The position numbers and the translations under genes are program-made. This document shows positions 1-10,055 of a stretch of 64,000 bases of DNA, in pieces. The stretch lies in the NCBI RefSeq assembly GCF_001686985.1, contig NZ_CP015318.1:3656001-3720000 (forward strand), written 5' to 3'. The stretch's first letter is position 1. The number at the start of each line of letters is the position of its first letter. The DNA is from Mesorhizobium amorphae CCNWGS0123 (lineage in GTDB: Bacteria; Pseudomonadota; Alphaproteobacteria; Rhizobiales; Rhizobiaceae). A model generated the notes under the pieces. That model did not search any database. It had not been told where the DNA came from and saw only the letters and a program-made list of their open reading frames with translations.

Positions 1-47
1 TGTGCTGTCCTGCCCGATATCGACCTTGTTGCGGATACCACTTTGGG

Positions 48-62
48 ATACCAAGTTGGTAT
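48..62. promoter_or_regulatory. 15-bp palindrome, probable GntR operator
   Basis: ATACCAAGTTGGTAT is a perfect 7-1-7 inverted repeat ending five bases before the ATG at 68. A partial copy (ATACCA) lies at 35-40. Short AT-flanked palindromes of this kind are typical operators for FadR/FCD-type GntR regulators, so autoregulation of the next gene is inferred. Confidence 0.55.
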
Positions 63-67
63 TCGTC

Positions 68-784
68 ATGAACCCCAGCCCCGTCGCTGTCAATGCGGCC
101 GATACGAACGGAACCACCATGTCGCAGATGCAGAGCGTCGAGAAACAGCTGCGCGAGATGATCCTCGGCCTCGAGATCGGTCCCGGCGAGCGCCTGACCG
201 AGCGCTGGATCGAACGCCGCTTCGGCGCTTCGCGCACGCCGGTCAGGGCCGCATTGCTGCGGCTTGAGACCGAGGGCCTGATCTGCCGCGACGGGCGCGG
301 CTGGACGGTCTCGCCGATCAATCTGGCCGAACTGGAGCAGATCGCGGTCTACCGCGAGGCGGTCGAAGTCGCCGCAGTGCGGCTGACCTGCACGCTAAGC
401 GACAAAAGCGTCATCGATGACATCGAGGCGATGCTCGATTCCTGCGATGCCGATACCCCGCGCGAGGAATGGCACCGCGTCGGCATGGATTTCCATATCG
501 AACTGGCGCGCCTGTCCGGCAACGACTTTCTGTTCCGGGCGGTACGCGATGCCATGACGCGGCTGTCGCGTGCCCGGTGGCTGGAAGTTCGCGACGAGGC
601 CGCCCTCGGCCGTGCCTGGACGGAGCACCATGCCATCCTGGCGGCGGTGCGCGCCGGAAACGCGGACGCGGCGGCGCGGCTGCTCTCGGCTCATATCATC
701 GGCAGCCGCGACCGGCTGGTGACATCGCTTCACAACGACCGGCGTGGCCTGCGCGCCAGGGGCTTCGCCGTCGTCGCCGCGTGA
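68..784 (+). CDS. GntR family transcriptional regulator, FCD domain
   Basis: DNA-binding repressor of the FadR subfamily, 238 aa from the ATG at 68. The N-terminal winged helix-turn-helix spans roughly residues 27-75 (GPGERLTE, then SRTPVRAALLRLETEGLI). It is followed by an all-helical FCD ligand domain with the usual Asp/His positions (DFHIELARLSGN, EHHAIL, LLSAHI). The reading frame is open back to base 2, and the ATG at 119 (MSQMQS) is an equally good start because a palindrome at 48-62 leaves little room for a ribosome site before 68. The ligand is unknown. FCD regulators usually control sugar-acid, amino-acid or organic-acid catabolism, but no catabolic operon adjoins it here. Confidence 0.85.
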   Translation: MNPSPVAVNAADTNGTTMSQMQSVEKQLREMILGLEIGPGERLTERWIERRFGASRTPVRAALLRLETEGLICRDGRGWTVSPINLAELEQIAVYREAVEVAAVRLTCTLSDKSVIDDIEAMLDSCDADTPREEWHRVGMDFHIELARLSGNDFLFRAVRDAMTRLSRARWLEVRDEAALGRAWTEHHAILAAVRAGNADAAARLLSAHIIGSRDRLVTSLHNDRRGLRARGFAVVAA

Positions 785-854
785 AAAGCCGGCGCCCGAC
801 GATGAAACGCACTTTCGGTCTCGCTTCGCCGCCGCCGATGGCGTAAGAGCGGCG

Positions 855-1115
855 ATGGAAAACAACCGATTTGAAACACCCGTGACCGTCAAGTCGGCCA
901 CGGCCGGACCCAATCAGCTCTTGCGTTCGGCGCGTGAGGCTTCCGATTACCTGCTCAACAGCTGGCCGGGCAAGCGCAGTCCCAAGCATCGCGAAGCGCT
1001 GCAGGCCTGTCATGATGCGCTGGCCGGCGACAAGCCGGCCATGAATGCAAGGCGCGCCTTCATTGCCGCTGCGCGCGAAGTGAACGTCTTCGTCAGCGAC
1101 AAGGCGCCGGCCTGA
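855..1115 (+). CDS. DUF982 family small protein
   Basis: An 86-aa soluble protein from the ATG at 855. The segment LLRSAREASDYLLNSWPGKR followed by HREALQACHDALAG and ARRAFIAAAREVNVFV matches the DUF982 family. That family is confined mostly to rhizobia, often occurs in several copies per genome, and has no known function. No signal peptide or membrane segment is visible. The frame is open upstream to 744, but only the start at 855 gives the usual family length. It stands alone between the GntR gene and a small gene on the other strand. Confidence 0.75.
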   Translation: MENNRFETPVTVKSATAGPNQLLRSAREASDYLLNSWPGKRSPKHREALQACHDALAGDKPAMNARRAFIAAAREVNVFVSDKAPA

Positions 1116-1157
1116 ACCCAGCTGAATCTTGAGCGGCATCCCGCTCGGGGTGCTTTG

Positions 1158-1316
1158 CTACTCTGCGGTTTCCGCCTCGGCTTCAACGCTGGTCCGGTCC
1201 TCAGGCTTATCGCGTTCCTTGGCCGCGACCTTGGCCGCCAGCTTTTCGGCCTTCTTGGCGGCCTTCTGGCGGTCACGCTCCTTGCGTTCCTGTCCGTAAT
1301 TCGGTGCTCGCGCCAT
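1158..1316 (-). CDS. Small highly charged conserved protein (52 aa)
   Basis: A 52-aa Lys/Arg/Glu/Ala-rich protein starting MARAPNYGQERKERDRQKAA. The upstream complement carries AAGGGA at good spacing before the ATG, which supports this start. The composition predicts one long charged helix. Very similar short proteins recur in rhizobial genomes as conserved hypotheticals; no function is known. No membrane segment is seen. The open frame extends upstream to 1538, but the extra residues look non-coding. Confidence 0.65.
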   Translation of the reverse strand: MARAPNYGQERKERDRQKAAKKAEKLAAKVAAKERDKPEDRTSVEAEAETAE

Positions 1317-1518
1317 ATCGGTTCCCTTTCGTATGCCCGGAGGCTCCTGACCCTGCCTAGGAGCATTGGTCGGCAAACACAACAGCTGAAGCGATGGTGC
1401 CGCCAGTTTGCTCCTGCACGGTTCCGGGCTTGCAAGATGCGTGGCACAATGGTGTAGGAGAGAAGCGGGGGCCGAGATTTGTGGGAGCCACCCTTTTTTG
1501 TTTTTGATCAAGTGACCG

Positions 1519-2490
1519 ATGGCCACAGCTCTGCGCAACGCGGTAAAGGTGTTCTATTACGCACGCAATGCCGCGCGCGATATCGTGCCGCAGGCACTGT
1601 TCCGTCGCAGGCTCACCGGCTGGCTTGACCAGGTCAGGCTCTCGGACGCCACGGTCCGCGAGCGGCTGAATTACTACAACAAGCTGCAGCACGCCTTCGT
1701 GCCGAGCCCGGCTGCGGTGCCTGTCAGCCGACTGCCGTTTTCGCCGAGCATGTACTACTACGACCTGAAGGAGTTTGCGCGCTACTTCGATCCCGGACTG
1801 CTCATCGATGTGGAATTCGGCGACGTCATCAACGTGCCCAGGATGCCGGCGGTCGTTAAGGATCGACCGATCAACGACGACAACAGCAATGCCGTCCTGA
1901 TGAAGCTCGACAAGTTCCGTCACTTCCACATGCCGGCCGACAGGATGCATTTCGCGGACAAGCGTCCGGCTGTGGTCTGGCGCGGCGAGCTCAACAATCC
2001 GATACGGACCGTGTTTCTCGAGGCCACGCGCAACCTGTCTTTCTGCGACGTCGGCACACCCAAACGGACAGCGGCGGAACAATATCGCAAGCCCTACCTC
2101 ACCATCGAGCAGCAGCGGCACTACCGCTACATCGTTTCGCTCGAAGGCAACGACGTGGCGACCAACCTCAAATGGATCATGAGTTCGAACTCGCTATGCC
2201 TGATGCCGCCGCCGACATATGAGACCTGGTTCGCTGAACGGCAGATCGAGGCCAACGTCCACTATGTGCCGCTCGAGCCGGACTTTGCCGACCTTGCCGA
2301 CAAGGTGCGCCATTTCGAGCGGCACCCGGCTGAGGCAGAACGCATCATTGGCGCAGCCAACGCCTATTGCCGCAAGTTCTGCAACGAGCGGGACGAGCAG
2401 GCGATTTCCCTGCTCGTGCTCTACAAATATTTCGTGCTCAGCGGCCAGGTCGAGCCGGATCCCGACGTCTGGCGTTTTATCTCGAGCTAG
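1519..2490 (+). CDS. Glycosyltransferase family 90 (LpsA/CAP10-like)
   Basis: A 323-aa cytosolic protein. The central block PAVVWRGELNNPIRTVFLEATR and the later YRYIVSLEGNDVATNLKWIM...NSLCLMPPP fit the CAP10/GT90 fold, in which the WRG and EGND segments bind the sugar nucleotide. In bacteria, members such as Haemophilus LpsA add a hexose to lipopolysaccharide core, so a lipopolysaccharide or capsule role is inferred. It is a single gene with no LPS neighbours. The acceptor and donor cannot be told from sequence. Confidence 0.8.
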   Translation: MATALRNAVKVFYYARNAARDIVPQALFRRRLTGWLDQVRLSDATVRERLNYYNKLQHAFVPSPAAVPVSRLPFSPSMYYYDLKEFARYFDPGLLIDVEFGDVINVPRMPAVVKDRPINDDNSNAVLMKLDKFRHFHMPADRMHFADKRPAVVWRGELNNPIRTVFLEATRNLSFCDVGTPKRTAAEQYRKPYLTIEQQRHYRYIVSLEGNDVATNLKWIMSSNSLCLMPPPTYETWFAERQIEANVHYVPLEPDFADLADKVRHFERHPAEAERIIGAANAYCRKFCNERDEQAISLLVLYKYFVLSGQVEPDPDVWRFISS

Positions 2491-2514
2491 ACGAGGCTCA
2501 CCACGCGGCCTTTG

Positions 2515-3558
2515 TCAGAGGCCGCTGCGGTCGAGAACCAGATCGGCCGCGCCGAAGCGCTCCTTGGCCGTGAATTGCTGGTGCCAATAGGGATAGAGCA
2601 CGGGTGGCCTGCTGACGGCGTCGAGGCGTTGGCGCTCGTCGAAGGACAGCGTCAGGCTGGCGGCGGCGATGTTGTCCTTGAGCTGGGTTTCGTTGCGGGC
2701 GCCGATGACCAGCGAGGCGACGGCCGGCCGGCCGAGCAGCCAGGCGAGCGCGACCTGCGCCGCCGACACGCCACGCGCCTTGCCGATTTCATTGAGCACG
2801 TCGACGATCCGCCACAGCCGGTCCTCGTCGCGGATCGGCGGTTCCGACCAGCCGCCGACCTGGCGGGCGGTGGGGCTGTCGCGATGGTACTTGCCGGACA
2901 GCAATCCGCCGGCCAGCGGACTCCACACCAGAACGCCGAGGCCCTGGTCGACAGAGATCGGCAGCAGTTCGTACTCAGCCTCGCGCGCTTCCAGCGTGTA
3001 GTGGATCTGCTGGGTGACGAATCGCGGCTGGTGGCTTCTGTCGCTGATGCCGAGCCCCTTCATCACCTGCCAGCCGGAATAATTGGAACAGCCGACATAG
3101 CGGACCTTGCCTTGGCCGACCAAGGTGTCGAGGGCGGCCATGGTCTCCTCCAGCGGCGTCACACCGTCCCACTCATGCAGGAAGTAGATGTCGATGACAT
3201 CGGTCTTGAGCCGCTTCAGGCTCCTCTCGCATTCGCGGATCAGGTGATGGCGCGACAGGCCTTCGTCGTTGGGGCCGTTGCCGATGCGCATGCGTGCCTT
3301 GGAGGCGATCAGCACATCGGCCTTGCGCTTGCCGCCGAGCGCCTCGCCGATGATCTCTTCCGAAATTCCGTTCGAATAGACATTGGCGGTGTCGATGAGG
3401 TTGATGCCGGCATCGATGCACATGTCGATCATTCGCTTTGCTTCCGCGAGATCGGTCTTGCCGACCGCCGCGAATGCGCCGGCACCGCCGAAGGTCATGG
3501 TGCCCATGGTCAGCGTCGAAACTTTCAAGCCGGAACGGCCGAGGGTGCGGTATTCCAT
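2515..3558 (-). CDS. Aldo/keto reductase
   Basis: NAD(P)H-dependent oxidoreductase of the AKR superfamily, 347 aa, TIM barrel. It begins MEYRTLGRSGLKVS after a GAGG ribosome site (complement). Typical features are INLIDTANVYSNGISEEIIGEAL (catalytic Asp and Tyr), VLIASKA (Lys), and YFLHEWD with the catalytic His. The C-terminal part, AQVALAWLLGRPAVASLVIGARN, is the cofactor-phosphate region. The closest recognisable subgroup is the YajO/Tas-like AKRs. The open frame continues upstream to 3621, but the internal ATG matches the family start. Substrate unknown. Confidence 0.88.
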   Translation of the reverse strand: MEYRTLGRSGLKVSTLTMGTMTFGGAGAFAAVGKTDLAEAKRMIDMCIDAGINLIDTANVYSNGISEEIIGEALGGKRKADVLIASKARMRIGNGPNDEGLSRHHLIRECERSLKRLKTDVIDIYFLHEWDGVTPLEETMAALDTLVGQGKVRYVGCSNYSGWQVMKGLGISDRSHQPRFVTQQIHYTLEAREAEYELLPISVDQGLGVLVWSPLAGGLLSGKYHRDSPTARQVGGWSEPPIRDEDRLWRIVDVLNEIGKARGVSAAQVALAWLLGRPAVASLVIGARNETQLKDNIAAASLTLSFDERQRLDAVSRPPVLYPYWHQQFTAKERFGAADLVLDRSGL

Positions 3559-3826
3559 GTCAGGTCCTCGCGATTTGATTGAGAAGCGGGCTCGGGTGAG
3601 CTCGTCGCATTTGTAGGACAATTCCCGCCGCTTGTCGCCCCTCCGCTAGACCTGGCCGATTACAATCTCACCGATTGGCTTGACGGACGGCGCACCGGGT
3701 CACTGCAATAAAACCGTCATTGCCGGCCTATATTGAAGTCGGCTCAAGGTGTTTCCATTCCAGCCGCGGGCAGGGGCTCGAGGCACCGGAAATGACCCGA
3801 CAGGGCTTGCAAGCGGAGCAGCGCAA

Positions 3827-4747
3827 ATGACCGAGCTAAAACAGAATTCTCCCGCCAAGGACTGGCTTGAAGCAGAGCTCGCCGACACGCTCGACGAAGA
3901 CTATGAGCTCGAAATGTCGGAGCCCGCGCTGTCGATGGAGATCGCCAAGATCTACAAGAACGCGCATCCGCCATCGATCGATCGCATGCAGTATTTTCGC
4001 GACCTGATCAGCCTGCAGTCCGAACTGATCAAGCTGCAGTCCTGGGTCGCCTATCACAAGAAGAAGGTCGTGGTGGTCTTCGAGGGCCGCGATTCCGCCG
4101 GCAAGGGCGGCGTCATCAAGCGCATCACCCAGCGGCTCAACCCGCGCATCTGCCGCGTCGTCGCACTGCCGGCGCCGACCGAGCGCGAGAAATCGCAATG
4201 GTATTTCCAGCGCTATGTTCCGCATCTGCCGGCCGGCGGCGAGATCGTGCTGTTCGACCGCTCCTGGTACAACCGCTCCGGCGTCGAGCGGGTGATGGGT
4301 TTCGCCGGGCCGGACCAGGTGGAGGAGTTCTTCCGCGACGTGCCGGAGTTCGAGCGCATGCTGGTGCGTTCCGGTATCACGCTGGTGAAGTACTGGTTCT
4401 CCATCACCGACGAGGAACAGCAGATGCGCTTTCTGATGCGCATCCACGATCCGATGAAGCAGTGGAAGCTGTCGCCCATGGATCTGCAGTCGCGCGTGCG
4501 CTGGGAACAGTACACAAAAGCCAAGGAAGAGACCTTCGCCCGCACCAACATCCCGGAAGCGCCCTGGTTCATCGTCGAGGGCAACGACAAGAAGCGGGCG
4601 CGGCTGAACTGCATCGACCATCTCTTGCAGCAGGTGCCTTACGAGGAGGTGTCGCACGAGGAGATCACGCTGCCGGAACGCGTCTTCAATCCCGAATATG
4701 AGCGCCAGACGCTGCCGCGCGAGCTTTATGTGCCGGAGAAGTATTGA
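3827..4747 (+). CDS. ppk2: Polyphosphate kinase 2 (PPK2)
   Basis: Transfers phosphate between inorganic polyphosphate and nucleoside diphosphates. It is 306 aa from the ATG at 3827, which follows an AGCGGAGCA ribosome site. The Walker A loop GRDSAGKGG sits near residues 87-95. The Walker B-type LFDRSWYNRSGVERVMGF is near 143-160, followed by the lid region and HDPMKQWKLSPMD. The single-domain length is that of class I PPK2, which favours nucleotide synthesis from polyphosphate. Class and nucleotide preference are inferred from length and motif context only. It stands alone. Confidence 0.92.
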   Translation: MTELKQNSPAKDWLEAELADTLDEDYELEMSEPALSMEIAKIYKNAHPPSIDRMQYFRDLISLQSELIKLQSWVAYHKKKVVVVFEGRDSAGKGGVIKRITQRLNPRICRVVALPAPTEREKSQWYFQRYVPHLPAGGEIVLFDRSWYNRSGVERVMGFAGPDQVEEFFRDVPEFERMLVRSGITLVKYWFSITDEEQQMRFLMRIHDPMKQWKLSPMDLQSRVRWEQYTKAKEETFARTNIPEAPWFIVEGNDKKRARLNCIDHLLQQVPYEEVSHEEITLPERVFNPEYERQTLPRELYVPEKY

Positions 4748-4757
4748 AGCGCGCTTC

Positions 4758-4785
4758 CCTTCTCCCGTCACTATGCGGGAGAAGG
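4758..4785. repeat. Intergenic hairpin of a rhizobial REP-like element
   Basis: CCTTCTCCCG and CGGGAGAAGG form a 10-bp perfect stem with an 8-base loop. The following GGCAGGCAGATGAGGG resembles a palindromic element repeated between genes in many rhizobia. It could also end transcription from the ppk2 gene, although no T-run follows. Confidence 0.5.
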
Positions 4786-4846
4786 TGCCGGCAGGCAGAT
4801 GAGGGCGGCGCCAACTTCGACAACGGCCGCGTCGCCCCCGAAAGAG

Positions 4847-5491
4847 TCAGCCCCGCCCGATCATGACATGCGTGGCGTCCGCCGTCGTGACTTGCTCTGT
4901 GCACCGATACCCAAGCTTCAGCATATCGAGGCCGGCGAAAAGATGCTCGCCCGAGCCGAGCAGCATCGGCGAGATCGCCAGGTGCATCTCGTCGATGAGC
5001 TTCTCCTGGAGATACTGTCGGATGGTCGAAGCGCCGCCGCCGACCCGCACGTCCTTGCCGGCCGCCGCGGCCTTCGCCTGTTCGAGCGCCGCATGGATGC
5101 CGTCGGTGACGAAATGGAACGTCGTGCCACCCTCCATGATGATTGGTTCGCGTTTGTAATGGGTCAGCACGAAGACCGGCACATGGTACGGTGGGTTATC
5201 GCCCCACCAGCCTTTCCAGTTTTCGTCCGGCCAGTCGCCGCGGATCGGCCCGAACATATTGCGGCCGAGGATCCAGGCGCCGACATTCTCGAAGCTGCGC
5301 ACGGTGAACCTGTCATCCACATCAGTGGTCCCGCCGTCCTTGCCGACCATCTGATGAAAGCTGCGGGTGCCAACCATCCATTTGTGCAGGGCCTCACCGC
5401 CGACGCCGAGCGGGTTTTCGAGGGTCTGATCGGGACCGGCGCCATAGCCGTCGAGCGACAGGGTGAAAGCGTTGACACGCAGCTTGGACAT
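4847..5491 (-). CDS. Dihydrofolate reductase-like / RibD C-terminal domain protein
   Basis: A 214-aa single-domain reductase of the RibD_C family. The start MSKLRVNAFTLSLDGYGAGP follows a strong GGAGGAGG site (complement), so it is preferred over the upstream MEEAF. Motifs include GRNMFGP, the Trp-rich loop, the NADPH-binding VGGGASTIRQYL and EMHLAISPMLLGSGEHLF. Proteins of this class are NADPH-dependent reductases with mostly unknown substrates; some act on pteridine-like or nitro compounds. It is a single gene, facing ppk2 convergently. Confidence 0.8.
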   Translation of the reverse strand: MSKLRVNAFTLSLDGYGAGPDQTLENPLGVGGEALHKWMVGTRSFHQMVGKDGGTTDVDDRFTVRSFENVGAWILGRNMFGPIRGDWPDENWKGWWGDNPPYHVPVFVLTHYKREPIIMEGGTTFHFVTDGIHAALEQAKAAAAGKDVRVGGGASTIRQYLQEKLIDEMHLAISPMLLGSGEHLFAGLDMLKLGYRCTEQVTTADATHVMIGRG

Positions 5492-5678
5492 GAAAGCCTC
5501 CTCCATAACCAGTTGTGATTTGCAAGCGGTTAGTTTCTAGTCATACTGATTGCAAAAAGCAAGTGGTTTTTTCTGGGATGCGATCAGCCGCTGCAGGAAG
5601 CGGTCGCTCGTGCAGTGACGATCGGGTGTTGGATCGAGACGTCGCAGTCGGCCAGCCGGTTGGCGCGACCGGAAGGGA

Positions 5679-6710
<1,032 letters not shown>

Positions 6711-6786
6711 CGCCAAAACTCTCGTTTGGCGGGCTTTTTACCACGCACCTCCGCCGCTGACCAATGCGACACGATTGTGCCAGGCT

Positions 6787-7611
6787 TCAATCGGGTTGCC
6801 CGTTCCCCGACAGCACCTGCGCGGCTCCGCGCATGGCAACGCGGAATGCCTCGTCAAAACTGACGCCGCGCACCTGCCAGGCATAGGTCTTGCCTTCAAT
6901 GGCCAGCCGCCAATCGGCGATCCAGCCCAGTTCCTTGTCGCTCCACACGATGCTGCCGGCCAACGCCCGGTCGGCTCCGGCCTTTTTCGCAAGTTGGTCG
7001 AGCATGGTGATGTCGGTGGCACGCAGCGCCTTTTCGTCTGTGCTGGAAAGCAGCACTGCCGGCGGAAAGACGATGTGCATCAGAAGCGGTCCGGTGGCAT
7101 TGACGAAGGATTCCCGCATCGCCTGCGCACGCGGATCGTCGGCCGTCAGCACGAAACGCTTGGCACCTTGTTCGGCAGCGAGGAATACGGCGAGCAGCGG
7201 CCGCGCGCCAAGCCAAGGCTTGCTACCCAGCTGAGTGAGTAGCTTGTCGATCACCTCCGGTTTGTAGAGGCAGGTGAGGTCGTGCGGCCGGTCATGCGTG
7301 CCTTGCTCGTCATGCACCGGAATACCTTCCAACCGGTCGCGATAGTGGAAAGAGTCGACGAAATCGCCGGCCTTGTCGCGCAGAGCTAGCATTTCCGGCT
7401 TCTGGGGCAGGCGCTGATCGCCGGAAACCCTGACCAGCACCCGGTCCAGGCAGTCCCTGAAGCCGATCTGGCGGTTCACTTCGCCCTGGCCGGTGACGAT
7501 GGTCTGCGCCTGGTAGAGCTCTGCCGTGCCTGCCGCGTCTGCGGGCCGAACGATCGACAGCGCGGCGGTCAGGCCGATCATCGCAAGCACAAAGCGCGAA
7601 AACCCAGGCAT
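6787..7611 (-). CDS. DUF2066 family secreted protein
   Basis: A 274-aa predicted periplasmic protein. It begins MPGFSRFVLAMIGLTAALSI with cleavage expected after PADAA near residue 26. The body contains IGFRDCLDRVLVRVSGDQRL and later MLDQLAKKAGADRALAGSIV and WQVRGVSFDEAF, typical of DUF2066, a family of unknown function found mainly in Proteobacteria. Two cysteines (FRDCLDRV and LTCLY) remain after signal removal. It lies downstream of nothing obvious and 76 bp from hemB, on the same strand, so it may be co-transcribed with hemB. Confidence 0.75.
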   Translation of the reverse strand: MPGFSRFVLAMIGLTAALSIVRPADAAGTAELYQAQTIVTGQGEVNRQIGFRDCLDRVLVRVSGDQRLPQKPEMLALRDKAGDFVDSFHYRDRLEGIPVHDEQGTHDRPHDLTCLYKPEVIDKLLTQLGSKPWLGARPLLAVFLAAEQGAKRFVLTADDPRAQAMRESFVNATGPLLMHIVFPPAVLLSSTDEKALRATDITMLDQLAKKAGADRALAGSIVWSDKELGWIADWRLAIEGKTYAWQVRGVSFDEAFRVAMRGAAQVLSGNGQPD

Positions 7612-7816
7612 GGCTTGCCGTCCGGTTCGAGGCGGCCACTTATTAGCACTGGGCAACGCCGGCCGCCAAGACGCCGCGCTTGTGCCGACAACATTGACGC
7701 ATTCAGGCGCCGCACTCACATGCGAAGCCAGCTATCGCGGCATCCGACAATTGACGTTCGTCCAGTCGCCGCTTAGCACTTCAGACCCGCACAAGCGGGG
7801 GAGGGATTCTCTGGCG

Positions 7817-8860
7817 ATGGATTTTGATGGAGGCGACGAGATTCGCTTCGAACGGTTGGGCAGGGCCGGCGTCGTCACGCTGACGCGGCCGCAGGCGCTC
7901 AATGCCGTCACCCATCGCATGGTCAAGGCGCTCGACAGGGCGTTGCGCGCCTGGGAGCGCGATGACGGTGTCGATGTCGTCGTCGTCAAGGCCGAGGGCA
8001 GGGCGTTTTCCGCCGGCGGCGACATCCTGCACATCTACGAGGCAGGCCGGGCCGGACAGCCCCCGGTCGAGTTTTTCGCCGACGAATATCGGCTGAATGC
8101 CCGCATCAACCGGTTCAAAAAGCCCTATGTCGCGCTGATCGACGGCATCGTCATGGGCGGCGGCGTCGGCATCTCGTTCCACGGTTCGCAACGCGTGATG
8201 ACCGAGAATGCCCAGTTCGCCATGCCGGAAGTCGGCATCGGCTTTTTCCCCGATGTCGGCGCCAGCCACCTTTTGCCCGACCTCGGCGGCAGCTTCGGCA
8301 TGTATCTGGCGCTGACCGGAAACCGCATCCGCCATGGCGATGCGCTGTGGTCGGGCCTGGCCACCCACACCATCAAGGCCGAGGACCAGCCGGGTTTTCT
8401 CGATCGGCTCTGCGCGACCGGCGATCCGGAAACGGTGTTGCGCGGCTTTTTCGTCCCGGCAAAGCGCGAGACCGACCGGCCGGTGCTGGAGGCGATCGCC
8501 CGCCATTTCGCGCAGCCGTCTCTGTCGGATATCATCGCCAGCCTGGAGCGGGCGGCGCCCGCCGACGAGTTCGCCGCAAAGACGCTGGCGACGATCAGGA
8601 TGCGCTCGCCGACCAGCCTGCACGTCGCCTGGCGACAGATCGGCGCCGGGCTGACGCTGTCGATGGACGAGTGCATGAAGATGGAATTCCGCATCCTCAA
8701 CCGGATGCTGGCGGGCCACGATTTTTACGAGGGCATCCGCGCCGCCATCATCGACAAGGGCTCGAAACCGCAATGGCGCCCGGATCGCCTCGATGCGGTA
8801 CGGACAGCGGACGTCGACGCCTATTTCGCGCCGCTCGGCGAGCGGGAACTCGACCTGTGA
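7817..8860 (+). CDS. Enoyl-CoA hydratase/isomerase, 3-hydroxyisobutyryl-CoA hydrolase-like
   Basis: A 347-aa crotonase-fold enzyme from the ATG at 7817. FSAGGDILHIYEAG and GIVMGGGVGISFHGSQRVMTE form the oxyanion hole. MPEVGIGFFPDVGASHLLP carries the acidic residues of the hydrolase subgroup. The C-terminal half (SLHVAWRQIGAGLTLSMDEC) and the length of about 350 aa match 3-hydroxyisobutyryl-CoA hydrolases of valine degradation rather than the 260-aa hydratases. No valine-degradation genes adjoin, so the substrate is an inference. The next gene overlaps its stop by 4 bp. Confidence 0.85.
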   Translation: MDFDGGDEIRFERLGRAGVVTLTRPQALNAVTHRMVKALDRALRAWERDDGVDVVVVKAEGRAFSAGGDILHIYEAGRAGQPPVEFFADEYRLNARINRFKKPYVALIDGIVMGGGVGISFHGSQRVMTENAQFAMPEVGIGFFPDVGASHLLPDLGGSFGMYLALTGNRIRHGDALWSGLATHTIKAEDQPGFLDRLCATGDPETVLRGFFVPAKRETDRPVLEAIARHFAQPSLSDIIASLERAAPADEFAAKTLATIRMRSPTSLHVAWRQIGAGLTLSMDECMKMEFRILNRMLAGHDFYEGIRAAIIDKGSKPQWRPDRLDAVRTADVDAYFAPLGERELDL

Positions 8861-9279
8861 GCGAGGTCACCTCCAGGCGCGTCGTGCTGCAGCCCTCGGC
8901 CGCCGAAATCATCTTCGCCTGGTTCCAGCGCGTCGTCGCCGGCTACTGCCTGCTGTTCGGCATCCTCTACTGGATCCGGCTGATCGGCTTCTATCCGGGC
9001 CCGCTGTGGCGCTTCGACCTGATGCCGGTGCACTGGCAGGTGGCGGCGGTGATGCTCGCCGTCTTCTTTCCCTTCGCCGCCGCCGGCCTCTGGATGCTCG
9101 CCTCCTGGGGCCCGGTGATCTGGTTCATCTGCGCGGCGACCGAGATCGTCATGTATGCCGGCTTTCCCAACCTGTTCGGCCACCGGTTGCTGATCATTGC
9201 CTCGCATGCCGCTGTGGCGCTGCTCTATATCGTCTTTCGGGTGGTGATCTGGCTGCAGAAGCGCCAGGCGCGACGCTAG
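8857..9279 (+). CDS. Small integral membrane protein (DUF6163-like)
   Basis: A 140-aa protein starting with GTG that overlaps the preceding stop (GTGA), so the two are translationally coupled. Four hydrophobic segments are visible: WFQRVVAGYCLLFGILYWI, VAAVMLAVFFPFAAAGLWML, VIWFICAATEIVMYAGF and LLIIASHAAVALLYIVFRVV. It looks like the DUF6163 rhizobial membrane family. Function unknown. The tail is basic (KRQARR) and so probably cytoplasmic. Confidence 0.7.
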   Translation: MSEVTSRRVVLQPSAAEIIFAWFQRVVAGYCLLFGILYWIRLIGFYPGPLWRFDLMPVHWQVAAVMLAVFFPFAAAGLWMLASWGPVIWFICAATEIVMYAGFPNLFGHRLLIIASHAAVALLYIVFRVVIWLQKRQARR

Positions 9280-9365
9280 CGAATTTCCGCACGAAATCAT
9301 TGGCTAAATCTTTAGGTTAATTATCCTTGCTCGGGTGACCGATCGTTAAGCCTCTTTCGAAACCT

Positions 9366-9377
9366 CTTACCGGTAAG
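9366..9377. promoter_or_regulatory. 12-bp palindrome upstream of ldtR
   Basis: CTTACCGGTAAG is a perfect palindrome 107 bp before the ldtR start, within an A+T-richer leader. MarR-type dimers bind short palindromes in their own promoters, so an LdtR site is possible. No identical copy was seen before the L,D-transpeptidase gene. Confidence 0.35.
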
Positions 9378-9483
9378 CTCTTGTTAGCCTTGGCGTTTAA
9401 GTCGAATTTTATGAGTATTCGATAGTGTCGCGATCAAGGTGAAAAACAAAAAATCACCGGGCGACAAACGAGAGGCTAAGACA

Positions 9484-9999
9484 ATGATCAATTCGCGTCC
9501 GGCGGCGAAGCCCGCCACCGTATCCGACGACCGCCGCGAGGCGATCCGTTCGCTGTACATGGAATCGCTGCAGCTGGTGGAGCGCCTGCACCGCCGCCTG
9601 CTTGACGTGATCAAGGACGAGTTCGACCGCAACGGCCGTTCCGACATCAACGCCATCCAGGCGCTGCTGCTGTTCAACATCGGCAATTCCGAGCTGACCG
9701 CCGGCGAACTGCGCTCGCGCGGCTATTATCTCGGCTCGAATGTCTCCTACAATCTGAAGAAGCTGGTCGACCTCGGCTTCATCAACCACCAGCGCTCGCG
9801 CATCGACCGCCGTTCGGTCCGCGTCTCGCTGACGCCGAAGGGCAACGAGGTGGCTGACGTCGTCGCCGGCCTCTACGAGCGCCATGTCGGCTCCATCGAG
9901 CAGGTCGGCGGCATCAACACCGACGAGTTCAAGCAGATGAACCGCGCGCTGCAGAGGCTGGATCGCTTCTGGAACGACACCATCGCTTATCGGATGTAG
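9484..9999 (+). CDS. ldtR: MarR family regulator LdtR
   Basis: A winged-helix MarR-type regulator, 171 aa, with ATG at 9484 after an ACGAGAGG site. The recognition helix region NSELTAGELRSRGYYLGSNV and the wing RIDRRSVRVSLTPKG are clear. Sequence and context match LdtR, described in Candidatus Liberibacter asiaticus and Sinorhizobium meliloti as the activator of an L,D-transpeptidase gene and linked to osmotic tolerance. The predicted target lies less than 1 kb downstream. A hairpin with a T-run follows, so it is its own transcript. Confidence 0.88.
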   Translation: MINSRPAAKPATVSDDRREAIRSLYMESLQLVERLHRRLLDVIKDEFDRNGRSDINAIQALLLFNIGNSELTAGELRSRGYYLGSNVSYNLKKLVDLGFINHQRSRIDRRSVRVSLTPKGNEVADVVAGLYERHVGSIEQVGGINTDEFKQMNRALQRLDRFWNDTIAYRM

Positions 10000-10055
10000 G
10001 GCATCCGCGTCATAACCGAAGCCGCGCCGCAGAAGCGCGGCCGGGGGCAGCAATG

